Assembly (NCBI GenBank): GCA_011799875.1
Contig: CM022303.1
Coordinates: 188,574,119-188,638,118 of the forward strand
From: Thinopyrum elongatum
Lineage: Eukaryota; Streptophyta; Magnoliopsida; Poales; Poaceae
Length of the DNA stretch: 64,000 nt
Direction: 5' to 3'
Position numbers and translations under genes: made by a program. Positions within the stretch are counted from its first letter, which is position 1, and each line of letters begins with the position of its first letter. The notes beneath the pieces are model-generated. The model worked only from the letters and a program-made list of their open reading frames with translations, ran no database searches and had not been told where the DNA came from. Positions 24,001 to 37,990 of the stretch are shown in pieces.

Positions 24001-26682
24001 TTTCTTAATGAACGCTCGACAAACGCCTTTGGTGAACATACACAAAGTCCCAGCTGTGGCCTAGTTCATCACCATAATTAAGGTCTCCTATATTTCTCTA
24101 GACGTAATTGCATCTCATATGGACAAGTTTAGGGGAATAGAACAGAAAAAATCGAATCCAACTACACAAGAACTAGTCTGTAACTGTCATTTAGAATCAG
24201 TTTTGCGCAGTGTTAACTGAAACTGCATATCTAACTCATACCGAGTACGTTTTGGCTCTACAAGTAGTTAAAATACTCATGACAACCAGACATTTCGAAG
24301 GATTCTTTTGTAGGGAACTTTTGGAGAACTTTTCTTAAGGAGTTCGTTCAGAAACTTGTACAAAATTTTTCTTAATGAACACTCGACAAACGCCTTTGGA
24401 GAACATACACAAAGTCCCAGCTGTGGACCTATTGCATCATCATAACTAAGGTCTCCTGCATTTCCCTGGACGCAATTGCATCTCATATGGAGATTTTTAA
24501 GGAAATAGAACCGAAAAAATCGAATCCAACTACACAAGAACTAGTGTGTAACTGTCGTTCGGAATAAGTTTTGAGCAGTGTTAAGTGAAACTTGGATATT
24601 TGACTAATACAGAGTCCGTTTTGAGTCCACAAGTAGTAAAAATGCTCGTGAAGACTAGGCGCTTCAAAGGATCCTTTTGTAGAGAACTTTTGGAGAATTT
24701 TCCTTAAGGAGTTCGTTCCGAAAAATGTACAGAAACTTTCTTAATGCACACTCGACAAACGCCTTTGGAGAACATACACAAAGTCCTAGCCGTGGACCTA
24801 GTGAATCACCATAACCAATGTCTCCAGCATTTCCCTAGATGTAATTGCATCTCATATGGATATTTTTATGGAAATAGAACCGGAAAAATTGAATCCAAAT
24901 ACACAAGAACTGGTCTGTAACATTTGGAATCAATTTTGCGCGGTGTTAACTGAAACATGGATATCTGACTCGTACAGAGTACGTTTTGGCTCCACAAGTA
25001 GTCAAAACACTCGTGATGACTAGATACATCAAAGTATACTACCCTAGGGAACTTTTAGAGAACTTCTCTTAAGGAGTTCGTTCAGAAACTTGTATGGAAA
25101 CTTTCTTAATGAACACTCGACAAACGCCTTTGGAGAACATACACAAAGTCCCAGCTTTGGACCTAGTTCATCACCATAACTAAGGTCTGCTATATTTCTC
25201 TAGACGTAATTGCATCTCATATGGACATGTTTAGGGGAATAGAAAAGAAAAAATCGAATCCAACGACACAAGAACTTGTCTGTAACTGTCATTCAGAATG
25301 AGTTTTGCGCAGTGTTAACTGAAACTGCATATCTAACTCATACGGAGTCCGTTTTGGCTCTACAAGTAGTTAAAATACTCGTGACGACCAGACGCTTCAA
25401 AGGATTCTTTCGTAGGGAACTTTTGGAGAACTTTTCTTAAGGAGTTTGTTCAGAATCTTGTACAAAAACTTTCCTAATGAACACTCGACAAACGCCTTTG
25501 GAGAACATTCACAAAGTCCCAGCTGTGGACCTAGTGCATCATCATAACTAAGGTCTTCTGCATTTCCCTAGACACAATTGCATCTCATATGGAGATGTTT
25601 AAGGAAATAGAATGGAAAAAATTGAATCCAACTACACAAGAACTAGTGTGTAACTGTCGTTCGGAATAAGTTTTGCGCAGTGTTATGTGAAACATGGATA
25701 TCTGACTAATACAGAGTCCGTTTTGGCTCCACAAGTAGTCAAAATGTTTGTGACAACTAGGCGCTTCAAAGGATCCTTTCGTAGGGAACTTTCGGAGAAT
25801 TTTCCTTACGGAGTTCGTTCCAAAACTTGTACAGAAACTTTCTTAATGCACACTCGACAAACGCCTTTGGAGAACATACACAAAGTCCCAGCCGTGGACC
25901 TAGTGAATCACCATAACAAACGTCTCCTGCATTTCCCTAGACATAATTCCATCTCATATGGAGATGTTTAGGGAAATAGAACCGGAAAAATAGAATCGAA
26001 ATACAAAATAACTGGTCTATAACTATCGGAATCAATTTTGCGCGGTGTTAACTGAAACAGGGATATCTGACTCATATAGAGTCCGTTTTGGCTCCACAAG
26101 TAGTCAAAAAACTCATGACGACCAGATACTTCAAAGTTTACTACCGTAGGGAATTTTTAGAGAGCTTCTCTTACGGAGTTCATTCAGAAACTAGAACGGA
26201 AACTTTCTTAATGAACACTCGACAAACGCCTTTGGTGAACATACACAAAGTCCCAGCTGTGGACCTAGTTCATCACCATAACTAAGGTCTCCTAAATTTC
26301 TCTAGACGTAATTGCATCTCATATGGACTTGTTTAGGGGAATAGAACAGAAAAAATGAAATCCAACTACACAAGAACTAGTCTGTAACTGTCATTCAGAA
26401 TGAGTTTTGCGCAGTGTTAACTGAAATTGCATATCTAACTCATACGGAGTCCGTTTTGGCTCTACAAGTAGTTAAAATACTCATGACGACCAGACGCTTC
26501 AAAGGATTCTTTCGTAGGGAACTTTTGGAGAAATTTTCATAAGGAGTTCGTTCAGAATCTTGTACAAATACTTTCTTAATGAACACTCGACAAACGCCTT
26601 TGGAGAACATACACAAAGTCCCAGCTGTGGACCTAGTGCATCTTCATAACTAAGGTCTCCTACATTTCCCTAGACGTAATTG
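20998..26682. repeat. Satellite array, zone 3: regular A-B-C trimers right of the LTR
   Basis: The array resumes in register. Anchors: A 21177, B 21546, C 21911, A 22279, B 22647, C 23010, A 23378, B 23747, C 24111, A 24479, B 24848, C 25213, A 25581, B 25950, C 26315. The B monomer at 22647 lost 2 bp (ggtgtactgaaac), giving a 363 bp spacing. The 21.5-23.8 kb part has a related copy at 34.7-36.9 kb. Confidence 0.96.
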
Positions 26683-27420
26683 CATCTCATATGGAGATGT
26701 TTAAGGAAATAGAACGGAAAAAATCGAATCCAACTACACAAGAACTAGTGTGTAATTGTCGTTCGGAATAGGTTTTGCGCAGTGTTAAGTGAAACATGGA
26801 TATCTGACTAATGCAGAGTCTGTTTTGGCTCCACAAGTAGTCAAAATGCTCATGACGACCAGGCACTTCAAAGGATTTTTTTGTAGGGTACTTTTGGAGA
26901 ACTTTTCTTAAGGAGTTCGTTTAGAAACTTGTACAAAAACTTTCTTAATGAACACTGGACAAACGCATTTGGAGAACATACACAAAGTCCTAGCTATGGA
27001 CCTAGTGCATCCTCATAACTAAGGTCTCCTACATTTCCCTAGACGCAATTGCATCTCATATGGAGATGTTTATGGAAATAGAATGGAAAAAATTAAATCC
27101 AACTACACACGAACTAGTGTGTAACTGTCGTGTGGAATAAGTTTTGCGTTGTGTCAAGTGAAACATGGATATCTGACTAATATAGAGTCCGTTTTGGCTG
27201 CAAAAGTAGTCAAAACGCTCGTGACAACCAGGCGCTTCAAAGGATTCTTTTGTAGGGAACTTTTGGAGAATTTTCCTTAAGGAGTTCGTTCTTAAACTTG
27301 TACAGAAACTATCTTAATGAACACTCGACAAACGCCTTTGGAGAACATACACAATGTCCCAGCTGTTGATCTAGTGCATCCTCATAACTAAGGTCTTCTG
27401 CATTTCCCTAGACCAAATTG

Positions 27421-27642
27421 CATCTCAAAACGCAAAATACTTGTGACGACCAGACGCTTCAACGGATGCTTTTGTAGGGAACTTTTGGAGAACTTTTCTT
27501 AAGGAGTTCGTTCATAAACTTGTACAAAAACTTTCTTAATGAACACTCGACAAACGCCTTTGGAGAACATACACAAAGTCCTAGCTGTGGACCCAGTGCA
27601 TCCTCATAACTAAGGTCTCCTGCATTTCTCTAGACGCAATTG
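27421..27642. repeat. Truncated monomer (222 bp)
   Basis: The anchor catctca is followed directly by aaacgcaaaatacttgtg, a mid-C sequence. About 146 bp of a normal 368 bp monomer is missing. Confidence 0.85.
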
Positions 27643-27935
27643 CATCTCATATGGAGATGTTTAAGGAAATAGAACGTATAAAATTGAATCCAACTACACA
27701 TGAACTAGTGTGTAACCGTCGTTCGGAATAATTTTTGCGTTGTGTTAAGTGAAACATGGATATCTGACTAATACAAAGTCTATTTTGACTTCACAAGTAG
27801 TCAAAACACTCGTGACGACCAGGCTTTCTTAATGAACACTCGACAAACGCCTTTGGAGAACATACACAAAGTCCCAGCTGTGGACCTAGTGCATCATCAT
27901 AACTAAGGTCTCCTGCATTTCCCTAGATGTAATTG
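27643..27935. repeat. Truncated A monomer (293 bp) with C-type tail
   Basis: After gtgacgaccagg (about 27823) the sequence jumps to ctttcttaatgaacac, so about 75 bp is missing. The tail (gtgcatcatcat) is C-type and the next monomer is A. Confidence 0.85.
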
Positions 27936-30504
27936 CATCTCATATGGAGATGTTTATGGAAATAGAACGGAATAAATCGAATCCAACTACACAAGAACTA
28001 GTGTGTAACTGTCGTTCGAAATAAGTTTTGTGTAGTGTTTAGTGAAACATGGATATCTGACTAATACTAAGTCCGTTTTGGCTCCACAAGTAGTCAAAAC
28101 GCTCATGACGACCGGGCACTTCAAAGGATTCTTTTGTAGGGAAGTTTTGGGAATTTTCCATAAGGAGTTTGTTCCGAAACTTGTTCAGAAACTTTCGTAA
28201 TGCACACTCGACAAACGCCTTTGGAGAACATACACAAAGTCCTAGCCATGGACCTAGTGAATCACCATAACTAACATCTCCTGCATTTCCCTGGACGTAA
28301 TTGCATCTCACATGGAGATGTTTTCGGAAATAGAACCAGAAAAATTGAATCCAAACACACAAGAACTGGTCTGTAACTTTCGGAATCAATTTTGCGCAGT
28401 GTTAACTGAAACATGGATATCTGACTCGTACAGAGTCGGTTTTGGCTCCACAAGTAGTCAAAAAACTCATGATGACCAAATACTTCAAAGTTTAATACCG
28501 TAGGGAACTTTTAGAGATATTCTCTTAAGGAGTTCGTTCAGAAACTTGTAAGGAAATTTTCTTAATGAACACTCGACAAACGCCTTTGGAGAACATACAC
28601 AAAGTCCCAGCTGTGGACCTAGTTCATCACCATAACTCTGGTCTTCTAGATTTCTCTAGACGTAATTTCATCTCATATGGACATGTTTAGGGGAATAGAA
28701 CAGAAAAAATTGAATCCAACTACACAAGAACTAGTCTGTAACTGTCATTCAGAATCAGTTTTGCGTAGTGTTAACTGAAACTGCATATCTAACTCATCCA
28801 GAGTCCATTTTGGCTCTACAAGTAGTTAAAATACTCGTGACGACCAGAAGCTTCAAAGGATTCTTTCATAGGGAACTTTTGGAGAACTTTTCTTAAGGAG
28901 TTCGTTCAGAAACTTGTACAAAAACTTTCTTAATGAACACTTGACAAACGCCTTTAGAGAACATACACAAAGTCCCAGCTGTGAACCTAGTGCATCATCA
29001 TAACTAAGGTCTCCTGCATTTCCGTAGATGCAATTGCATCTCATATGGAGATGTTTAAGGAAATAGAACGAAAAATATCGAATCCAACTACACAAGAACT
29101 AGTGTGTAACTGTCGTTCGGAATATGTTTTGCGCGGTGTTAAGTGAAACAAGGATATCTGACTAATACAGAGTCCGTTTTGGCTCCACAAGTAGTCAAAA
29201 CATTCATGAAGACCAGGCGCTTCAAAGGATCCTTTTGTAGGGAACTTTTGGAGAATTTTCCTTAAGGTGTTCGTTCTGAAACTTGTACAGAAACTTTCTG
29301 AATGCAGACTCGACAAACGCCTCTGGAGAACATGCACAAAGTCCTAGCCGTGGACCTAGTGAATCACCATAACTAGGGTCTCCTGCATTTCCCTAGACGA
29401 AATTGCATCTCATATGGAGAAGTTAAGTGAAATAGAACCGAAAAAATTCAACCCGAATACACAAGAACTGGTCTGTAACTTTCGGAATCAAATTTGCGCG
29501 GTGTTAACTGAAACATGGATATCTGACTAATACAGAGTCCGTCTTAGCTACACAAGTAGTCAAAAAACTCGTGAAAACCAGATACTTCAAAGTATACTTC
29601 CGTAGGGAACTTTTAGAGAACTTCTCTTAAGGAGTTTGTTCAGAAACTTGTACGAAAACTTTCTTAATGAACACTCGACAAACGCCTTTGGAGAACATAA
29701 ACAAAGTCCGAGCCGTGGACCTAGTGAATCACCATAACTAACGTCTCCTGCATTTCCCGAGACGTAATTGCATCTCATATGGAGATGTTTAGGGAAATAG
29801 AACCAGAAAAATTGAATCCAAATACACAAGAATTGGTTTGTAACTTTCGGAATCAATTTTGCGCGGTGTTAACAGAAACATGGATATCTGACTCGTACAG
29901 AGTGCGTTTTGGCTCCACAAGTAGTCAAAAAACTTGTGACGACCAGATATTTCAAAGTATAATACCGTAGGTAACTTTTAGAGAACTTCTCTTAAAGAGT
30001 TCGTTCAGAAACTTGTACGGAAACTTTCTTAATGAACACTCGACAAACGCCTTTGGAGAACATACACAAAGTCCCAGCTGTGGACCTAGTTCATCATGAT
30101 AACTAAGGTCTCCTGCATTTCTTTAGACGCAAGTGCATCTCATTTGGAGATGTTTAAGGAAATAGAACGGAATAAATCGAATCCAACTACACAAGAACTA
30201 GTGTGTAACTGTCGTTCGGAATAAGTTTTGTGCAGTGTTAAGTGAAACATGGATATCTGACTAATACAGAGTCTGTTTGGGCTCCACAAGTAGTCAAAAC
30301 GCTCGTGACGACCAGGCACTTCAAAGGATTCTTTTGTAGGGAAATTTTGGAGAATTTTCCTTAAGGAGTTTGTTCTAAAACTTGTACAGAAACTTTCTTA
30401 ATGCAAACTCGACAAACGCCTTTGGAGAACATACACAAAGTCCTGGCCGTGGACCTAGTGAATCACCATAACTAATGTCTCCTGTATTTCCCTAGACGTA
30501 ATTG

Positions 30505-31148
30505 CATCTCATATGGAGATGTTTAGGGAAATAGAACCGGAAAAATTGGATCCAAACACACAAGAACTGGTATGTAACTTTCGGAATCAATTTTGCGCTG
30601 TGTTAGTTGAAACATGGATATCTGACTCGTTCAGAGTCTGTTTTGGCTCCACAAGTAGTCAAGAAACTCGTGACGACCAGATACTTCAAAGTATACTTCC
30701 GTAGGGAACTTTTAGGGAACTTCTCTTAAGGAGTTCATTCAGAAACTTGTATGGGAACTTTCTTAATGAACACTCAACAAACGCCTTTTGAGAACATATA
30801 CAAAGTCCCAGCTGTGGACCTAGTTCATCACCAAATACACAAGAACTGGTCTGTATCTTTCGGAATCAATTTTGTGTAGTGTTAACTGAAACATGGATAT
30901 CTGACTCGCACAGAGTCCGTTTTGGTTCCACAAGTAGTCAAAAAAATCGTGACGACCAGATATTTCAAAGTATAATACCGTAAGGAACTTTTAGAGAACT
31001 TCTCTTAAGGAGTTCGTTCAGAAACTTGTACGGAAACTTTCTTAATGAACACTCGACAAACGCCTTTGGAGAAGATACACAAAGTCCCAGTCGTGGACCT
31101 AGTGAATCACCATAACTAACGTCTCCAGCATTTCCCTAGACGTAATTG
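30505..31148. repeat. Fused B-B block (644 bp)
   Basis: A B monomer runs to gttcatcacca at about 30831 and continues at aatacacaagaactgg, inside another B. The second B lacks its anchor and head and ends with an A-type tail (gtcgtggacc, gtgaatcacc). The junction shares a few bases with both parents. Confidence 0.8.
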
Positions 31149-32250
31149 CATCTCATATGGATATGTTTAGGGAAATAGAACCGAAAAAATTGAATCCAAA
31201 GACACAAGAGCTGGTCTGTAACTTTCGTAATCAATTTTGCGCGGTGTTTACTGAAACATGGATATCTGACTCATACGGAGTCCGTTTTGGCTCCACAAGT
31301 AGTCAAAAAACTTGTGACGACCAGATGCTTCAAAATATACTACCGTAGGGAAGTTTTGGAGAACTTCTCTTAAGGAGTTCATTCAGAAAGTTGTATAGAA
31401 ACTTTCTTAAAGAACACTCGATAAACACCTTTGGAGAACATACACAAAGTCCCAGCTGTGGACCTAGTGCATCACCATAACTAAGACCTCCTATATTTCC
31501 CTAAACGTAATTACATCTCATATGGACATGTTTAGGGGAATAGAACAGAAAAAATTGAATCCAACTGCACAAGAACTTGTCTGTAACTGTCATTCAGAAT
31601 TAGTTTTGCGTGGTGTTAACGAAAACTGCATATCTAACTCATACGGAGTCCATTTTGGCTGTACAAGTAGTTAAAATACTTGTGACGACCAGGCGCTTTA
31701 AAGGATTCTTTCGTAGGGATCTTTTGGAGAACTTTTCTTAAGGAGTTCGTTTAGAAACTTGTACAAAAACTTTTCTAATGAACACTGGACAAACGCATTT
31801 GGAGAACATACACAAAGTCCCAGCTGTGGACCTAGTGCATCCTCATAATTAAGGTCTCCTACATTTCCCTATACGCAATTGCATCTCATATGGAGATGTT
31901 CAAGGAAATAGAATGGAAAAAATTAAATCCAACTACACACGAACTAGTGTGTAACTGTCGTTCGGAATAAGTTTTGCATTGTGTTAAGTGAAACATGGAT
32001 ATCTGACTAATACAGAGTCCGTTTTGGCTGCAAAAGTAGTGAAAACGCTCGTGACGACTAGGCGCTTCAAAGGATTCTTTTGTAGGGAACTTTTGGAGAA
32101 TTTTGCTTAAGGAGTTCATTCTGAAACTTGTACAAAAACTTTCTTAATGAACACTCGACAAACGCCTTTGGAGAATATACGCAAAGTCCCAGCTGTTGAC
32201 CTAGTGCATCCTCATAACTAAGGTCTCTTGCATTTCCCTAGACGCAATTG

Positions 32251-32527
32251 CATCTCATACGGAAATGTTTAAGGAAATAGAACGGAAAAAATCGAATGTT
32301 TTGCCTCCATAAGTAGTCAAAACGCTTGTGATGACCAGGCGTTTCAAAGGATTCTTTTGTAGGGAACTTTTAGAGAATTTTCCTTAAGGAGTTCGTTCCA
32401 AAACTTGTACTGAAACTTTCTTAATGCACAGTCGACAAACGCCTTTGGAGAACATGCACAAAGTCCTAGCCGTGGACCTAGTGAATCACCATAACTAACA
32501 TCTCCTGCATTTCCCTAGATGTAATTG
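32251..32527. repeat. Truncated A monomer (277 bp)
   Basis: The A head runs to aaaatcgaat at about 32298 and joins gttttgcctcc, deleting about 92 bp. Confidence 0.85.
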
Positions 32528-35500
32528 CATCTCATATGGAGATGTTTAGGGAAATAGAACCAGAAAAATTGAATGCAAACACACAAGAACTGGTCTGTAA
32601 CTTTCGGAATCAATTTTGCGCGGTGTTAACTGAAACATGGATATCTGACTCGTACAGAGTCCGTCTTGGCTCCACAAGTAGTCAAAAAACTCGTGACGAC
32701 CAGATACTTCATAGTATACTTCCGTAGGGAACTTTGAGAGAACTTCTCTTAAGGAGTTTGTTCAGAAACTGGTACGGAAACTTTCTTAATGAACACTCGA
32801 CAAACGCCTTTGGAGAACATATACAAAGTCCCAGGTGTGGACCTAGTTCATCACCATAACTAAGGTCTCCTATATTTCTCTAGACGTAATTGCATCTCAT
32901 ATGGACATGTTTAGGGGAATAGAACAGAAAAAATCGAATCCAACTACACAAGAACTAGTGTGGAACTGTCATTCAGAATCAGTTTTGCGCAGTGTTAACT
33001 GAAACTGCATATCTAACTCATACGGAGTCTGTTTTGGCTCTACAAGTAGTTAAATTACTCGTGACGACTAGACGCTTCAAAGCATTCTTTCGTAGGGAAC
33101 TTTTGTATAACTTTTCTTAAGGAGTTCGTTCAGAAACTTGTACAAAAACTTTCTTAGTGAACACTAGACAAACGCCTTTGGAGAACATACACAAAGTCCC
33201 AGCTGTGGACCTAGTGCATCATCATAACTAAGGTCTCCTGCATTTCGCTAGATGCAATTGCATCTCATATGGAGATGTTTAAGGAAATATAACGGAAAAA
33301 ATCGAATCCAACTACACAAGAACTAGTGTGTAATTGTCGTTCGGAATAAGTTTTGCGTAGTGTTAAGTGATACATGAAAATCTGACTAATACAGAGTCCG
33401 TTTTGGCTCCACAAGTAGTCAAAACGTTCGTGATGACTAGACGCTTCAAAGGATCCTTTTGTAGGGAACTTTTGGAGAATTTTCCTTCAGGAGTTTGTTA
33501 CGAAATTTCTACAGAAACTTTCTTAACGCACACTCGACAAACGCCTTTGGAGAACATACACAAAGTCCCAGCCATGGACCTAGTGAATCACCATAACTAA
33601 CATCTCCTACATTTCCCTATACGTAATTGGATCTCATATGGATATGTTTAGGGAAATAGAACTGGAAAAATTGAATCCAAATACACAAGAACTGGTCTGT
33701 AACTTTCGGAATCAATTTTGCGCGTTGTTAACTGAAACATGCATATCTGACTCATACGGAGTCCGGTTTGGCTCCACAAGTAGTAAAAAAACTTGTGACG
33801 ACTAGATGCATCAAATTATACTACCGTATGAAACATTTGGAGAACTTCTCTTAAGGAGTTTATTCAGAAAGTTGTATAAAAACTTTCTTAATGAACACTC
33901 GACAAACGCTTTTGGAGAACATACACAAAGTCCCAGCTATGGACCTACTACATCACCATAACTAAGATCTCCTATATTTCCCTATACATAATTGCATCTC
34001 ATATGGACATGTTTAGGGGAATAGAACAGAAAAAATCGAATCCAACTACACAAGAACTAGTCTGTAACTGTCATTCAGAATCAGTTTTGCGTAGTGTTAG
34101 CTGAAACTGCATATCTAACTCATACGGAGTCCGTTTTGGCTCTACAAGTAGTTAAAATACTCGTGACGACTAGACGCTTCAAAGTATTCTTTCGCAGGGA
34201 ACTTTTGGATAACTTTTATTAAGGAGTTAGTTCAGAAACTTGTACAAAAACTTTCTTAATGAACACTCGACAAACGCCTTTGGAGAACATACACAACGTC
34301 CCAGCTGTGGACCTAGTGCATCATCATAACTAAGGTCTCCTGCATTTCCCTAGATGCAATTGCATCTCATATGGAGATGTTTAAGGAAATAGAATGGAAA
34401 AAATCGAATCCAATTACACAAGAGCTAGTGTGTAACTGTCGTTCGGAATAAGTTTTGTGCAGTGTTAAGTGAAACATGCATATCTGACGAATACATAGTC
34501 CGTATTGGCTCCACAAGTAGTCAAAATGCTCGTGACGACCAGGTGCTTCAAAGGATTCTTTTGTAGGGAACTTTTGGAGAATTTTCCTTAAATAGTTCGT
34601 TCCGAAACTTGTATAGAAACTTTCTTAATGCACACTCGACAAACACCTTTGGAGAACATAAACAAACACTGAGCCGTGGACCTAGTGAATCACCATAACT
34701 AACGTCTCCTGCATTTCCCTAGATGTAAGTGCATCTCATATGGAGATTTTTAGGGAAATAGAACCAGAAAAATTGAATCCAAATACACAAGAATTTGTCT
34801 GTAACATTCGGAATCAATTTTGTGCGGTGTTAACTGAAACATGGATATCTGACTCGTACAGAGTCCGTTTTGGGTCCACAAGTAGTCAAAACACTCGTGA
34901 CGACCAGATACTTCAAAGTATTCTACCGTAGGGAACTTTTAGAGAACTTCTCTTAAGAAGTTCTTTCAGAAACTTGTACGGAAACTTTCTTAATGAACAC
35001 TCCACAAACGTCTTTGGAGAACATACACAAAGTCCCAGCTGTGGACCTAGTTCATCACCATAACTAAGGTCTCCTATATTTCTATTGACATAATTGCATC
35101 TCATATGGACATGTTTAGGGGAATATTACAGAAAAAATTGAATCCAACTACACAAGAACTAGTCTGTAACAGTTATTCAGAATCTGTTTTGCGCAGTGTT
35201 AACTCAAACTGGATATCTACCTCATACAGAGTCTGTTTTGGCTCTAGAACTAGTTAAAATACTCATGATGACCAGACACTTCAAAGGATTCTTTTGTAGG
35301 GAACTTTTGTAGAACTTTTCTTAAGGAGTTCGTTCAGAAACTTGTACAAAAACTTTCTTACTGAACACTCGACAAACGCCTTTGGAGAACATACACAAAG
35401 TCTCAGATGTGGACCTAGTGCATCATCATAACTAAGGTCTCTTGCATTTCCCAAAACGCAATTGCATCTTATATGGAGATGTTTAAGCAAATAGAACTGA

Positions 35501-37665
35501 AAAAATTGAATCCAACTACACAAGAACTAAAGTGTAACTGTCGTTAGGAATAAGTTTTGCGCAGTGTTAAGTGAAACATGGATATCTGACTAATACAGAG
35601 TCCGCTTTGGTTCCACAAGTACTGAAAACATTTTTGACGACCAGGCACTTCAAAGGATCCTTTTTTAGTGAACTTTTGGACAATTTTCATTAAGGAGTTC
35701 GTTCCGAAACTTGTACAGAAACTTTCTTAATGCACACTCAACAAACGCCTTTCCAGAACATACGCAAAGTCCTAGCCGTGGACCTAGTGAATCACCATAA
35801 CTAACGTCTCCTGCATTTCCCTAGATGTAATTGCATCTCATATGGAGATGTTTAGGGAAATAGAACCAGAAAAATTGAATCCAAATACACAAGAACTGGT
35901 CTGTAACTTTCGGAATCAAATTTGCGTTGTGTTAACTGAAACATGGATATCTGACTCGTACAGAGTCCGTTTTGGTTCCACAACTAGTCAAAAAACTCGT
36001 GACGACTAGATACTTCAAAGTATACTACCGTAGGGAACTTTTATATAATTTCTCTTAAGGAGTTCATTCAGAAACTTGTACGGAAACTTTCTTAATGAAC
36101 ACTCGACAAACGCCTTTGGAGAACATACACAAAGTCCCAGCTGTGGACCTAGTTCATCACCATAACTAAGATCTCCTATATTTCTCTAGACGTAATTGCA
36201 TCTCATATGGACATGTTTAGGGGAATAGAACAGAAAAAATCGAATCCAACTACACAAGAACTAGTCTGTAACTGTCATTCAGAATCAGTTTTGCGAAGTG
36301 TTAACTGAAACTGCACATCTAACTCATACGGACTCCGTTTTGGCTCTATAAGTAGTTAAAATACTCGTGATGACCAGACGCTTCAAAGGATTCTTTCGTA
36401 GGGAACTTTCGGAGAACTTTTCTTAAGGAGTTCGTTCAGAAACTTGTACAAAAACTTTCTTAATGAACACTCGACAAACGCCTTTGGAGAACATACACAA
36501 AGTCCCAGCTGTGGACCTAGTGCATCATCATAACTAAGGTCTCCTGCATTTCCCTATTCGCAATTGCATCTCATATGGAGATGTTTAAGGAAATAAAACA
36601 GAAAAAATCGAATCCAACTACACAAGAACTAGTGTGTAACTGTCGTTCGGAATATCTTTTGCGCAGTGTCAAGTGAAACATGGATATCTGACTAATACAG
36701 AGTCTGTTTTGGCTCCACAAGCAGTCAAAACACTTGTGACGACCAGGCGCTTCAAAGGATTCTTTTGTATGGAACTTTTGGAGAATTTTCCTTAAGGAGT
36801 TTGTTCCAAAACTTGTACAGAAACTTTCTTAATGCACACTCGACAAACGACTTTGGAGAACGTACACAAAGTCCTAGCCGTGGACCTAGTGAATCACCAT
36901 AAGTAACATCTCCTGCATTTCCCTAGATGTAATTGCATCTCATATGGAGATGTTTAGGGAAATAGAACCGGAAAAATATAATCCAAATACACAAGAACTG
37001 GTCTGTAACTTTCGGAATCAATTTTTCGCAGTGTTAGCTGAAACATGGAAATCTGACTCGTACATAGTCCGTTTTGGCTCCACAAGTAGACAAAAAAGTC
37101 ATGACGGCCAGATACTTCAAAGTATACTACCGTACAGAATTTGTAGAGAACATCTCTTAAGGAGGTCGTTCAGAAACTTGTACGGAAACTTTCTTAATGA
37201 ACACTCGACAAACGCCTTTGATGAACATACACAAAGTCCCAACTGTGGACCTAGTTCATCACCATAACTAAGGTCTCCTATATTTGTCTAGACGTAATTG
37301 CATCTCATATGGATATGTTTAGGGAAATAGAACCGAAAAAATTGAATCCAAAGACACAAGAGGTGGTCCGTATCTTTCGGAATCAATTTTGCTCGGTGTT
37401 AACTGAAACATGGATATCTGACTTATACGGAGTCCGTTTTGGCTCCACAAGTAGTCAAAAAACTTGTGACGACCAGATGCTTCCAATTATACTACCATAG
37501 GGAACTTTTGGAGAACTTCTCTTCAGGAGTTCATTCAGAAACTTGTATAGAAACTTTCTTAATGAACACTCGACAAACACATTTGGAGAACATACACAAA
37601 GTCCCAGCTGTGGACCTAGTGCATCACCATAACTGAGATCTCCTATATTTCCCTAGACATAATTA

Positions 37666-37990
37666 CATCTCATATGGACATGTTTAGGGGAATAGAACAG
37701 AAAAAATAGAATCCAACTACACAAGAACTAGTCTGTAACTGTCATTCAGAATCAATTTTGCGCAGTGTTAACTAAAACTGCATATTTAACTCATACGGAG
37801 TCTGTTTTGGCTCTACAAGTAGTCAAAAAACTCGTGACGACTAGATACTTCAAAGTATAATACCGTAGGGAACTTTTAGAGAACTTCTCTTAAGGAGTTC
37901 GTTCAGAAACTTGTACGGAAACTTTCTTAATGAACACTCGACAAACGCCTTTGGAGAACATACACAAAGTCCAAGTTGTGGATGTAATTG
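37666..37990. repeat. C-to-B hybrid monomer with about 40 bp deleted
   Basis: C sequence up to ctctacaagtagt (about 37825), then B sequence (caaaaaactcgtgac, gatacttcaaagtat). At about 37982 gttgtgga joins tgtaattgcatctc, removing about 40 bp of the tail. Spacing is 325 bp. Confidence 0.8.

Larger units (their letters stand above)
26683..32527. repeat. Satellite array, zone 4: scrambled order and truncated monomers
   Basis: Trimer order breaks here. Anchors and classes: A/C hybrid 26683; A/C hybrid 27052; truncated 27421; truncated A 27643; A 27936; B 28304; C 28669; A 29037; B with A tail 29406; B/C hybrid 29771; A 30136; B 30505 fused to a headless B near 30831; B2 31149; C 31514; A/C hybrid 31882; truncated A 32251. 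A private variant (gtgcatcctcat tail, acacacgaact head, ggctgcaaaag) marks 27.0 and 31.9 kb, with relatives at 27.6 and 38.4 kb. Monomer identity stays high enough to classify, so unequal exchange rather than great age explains the disorder. Confidence 0.9.
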
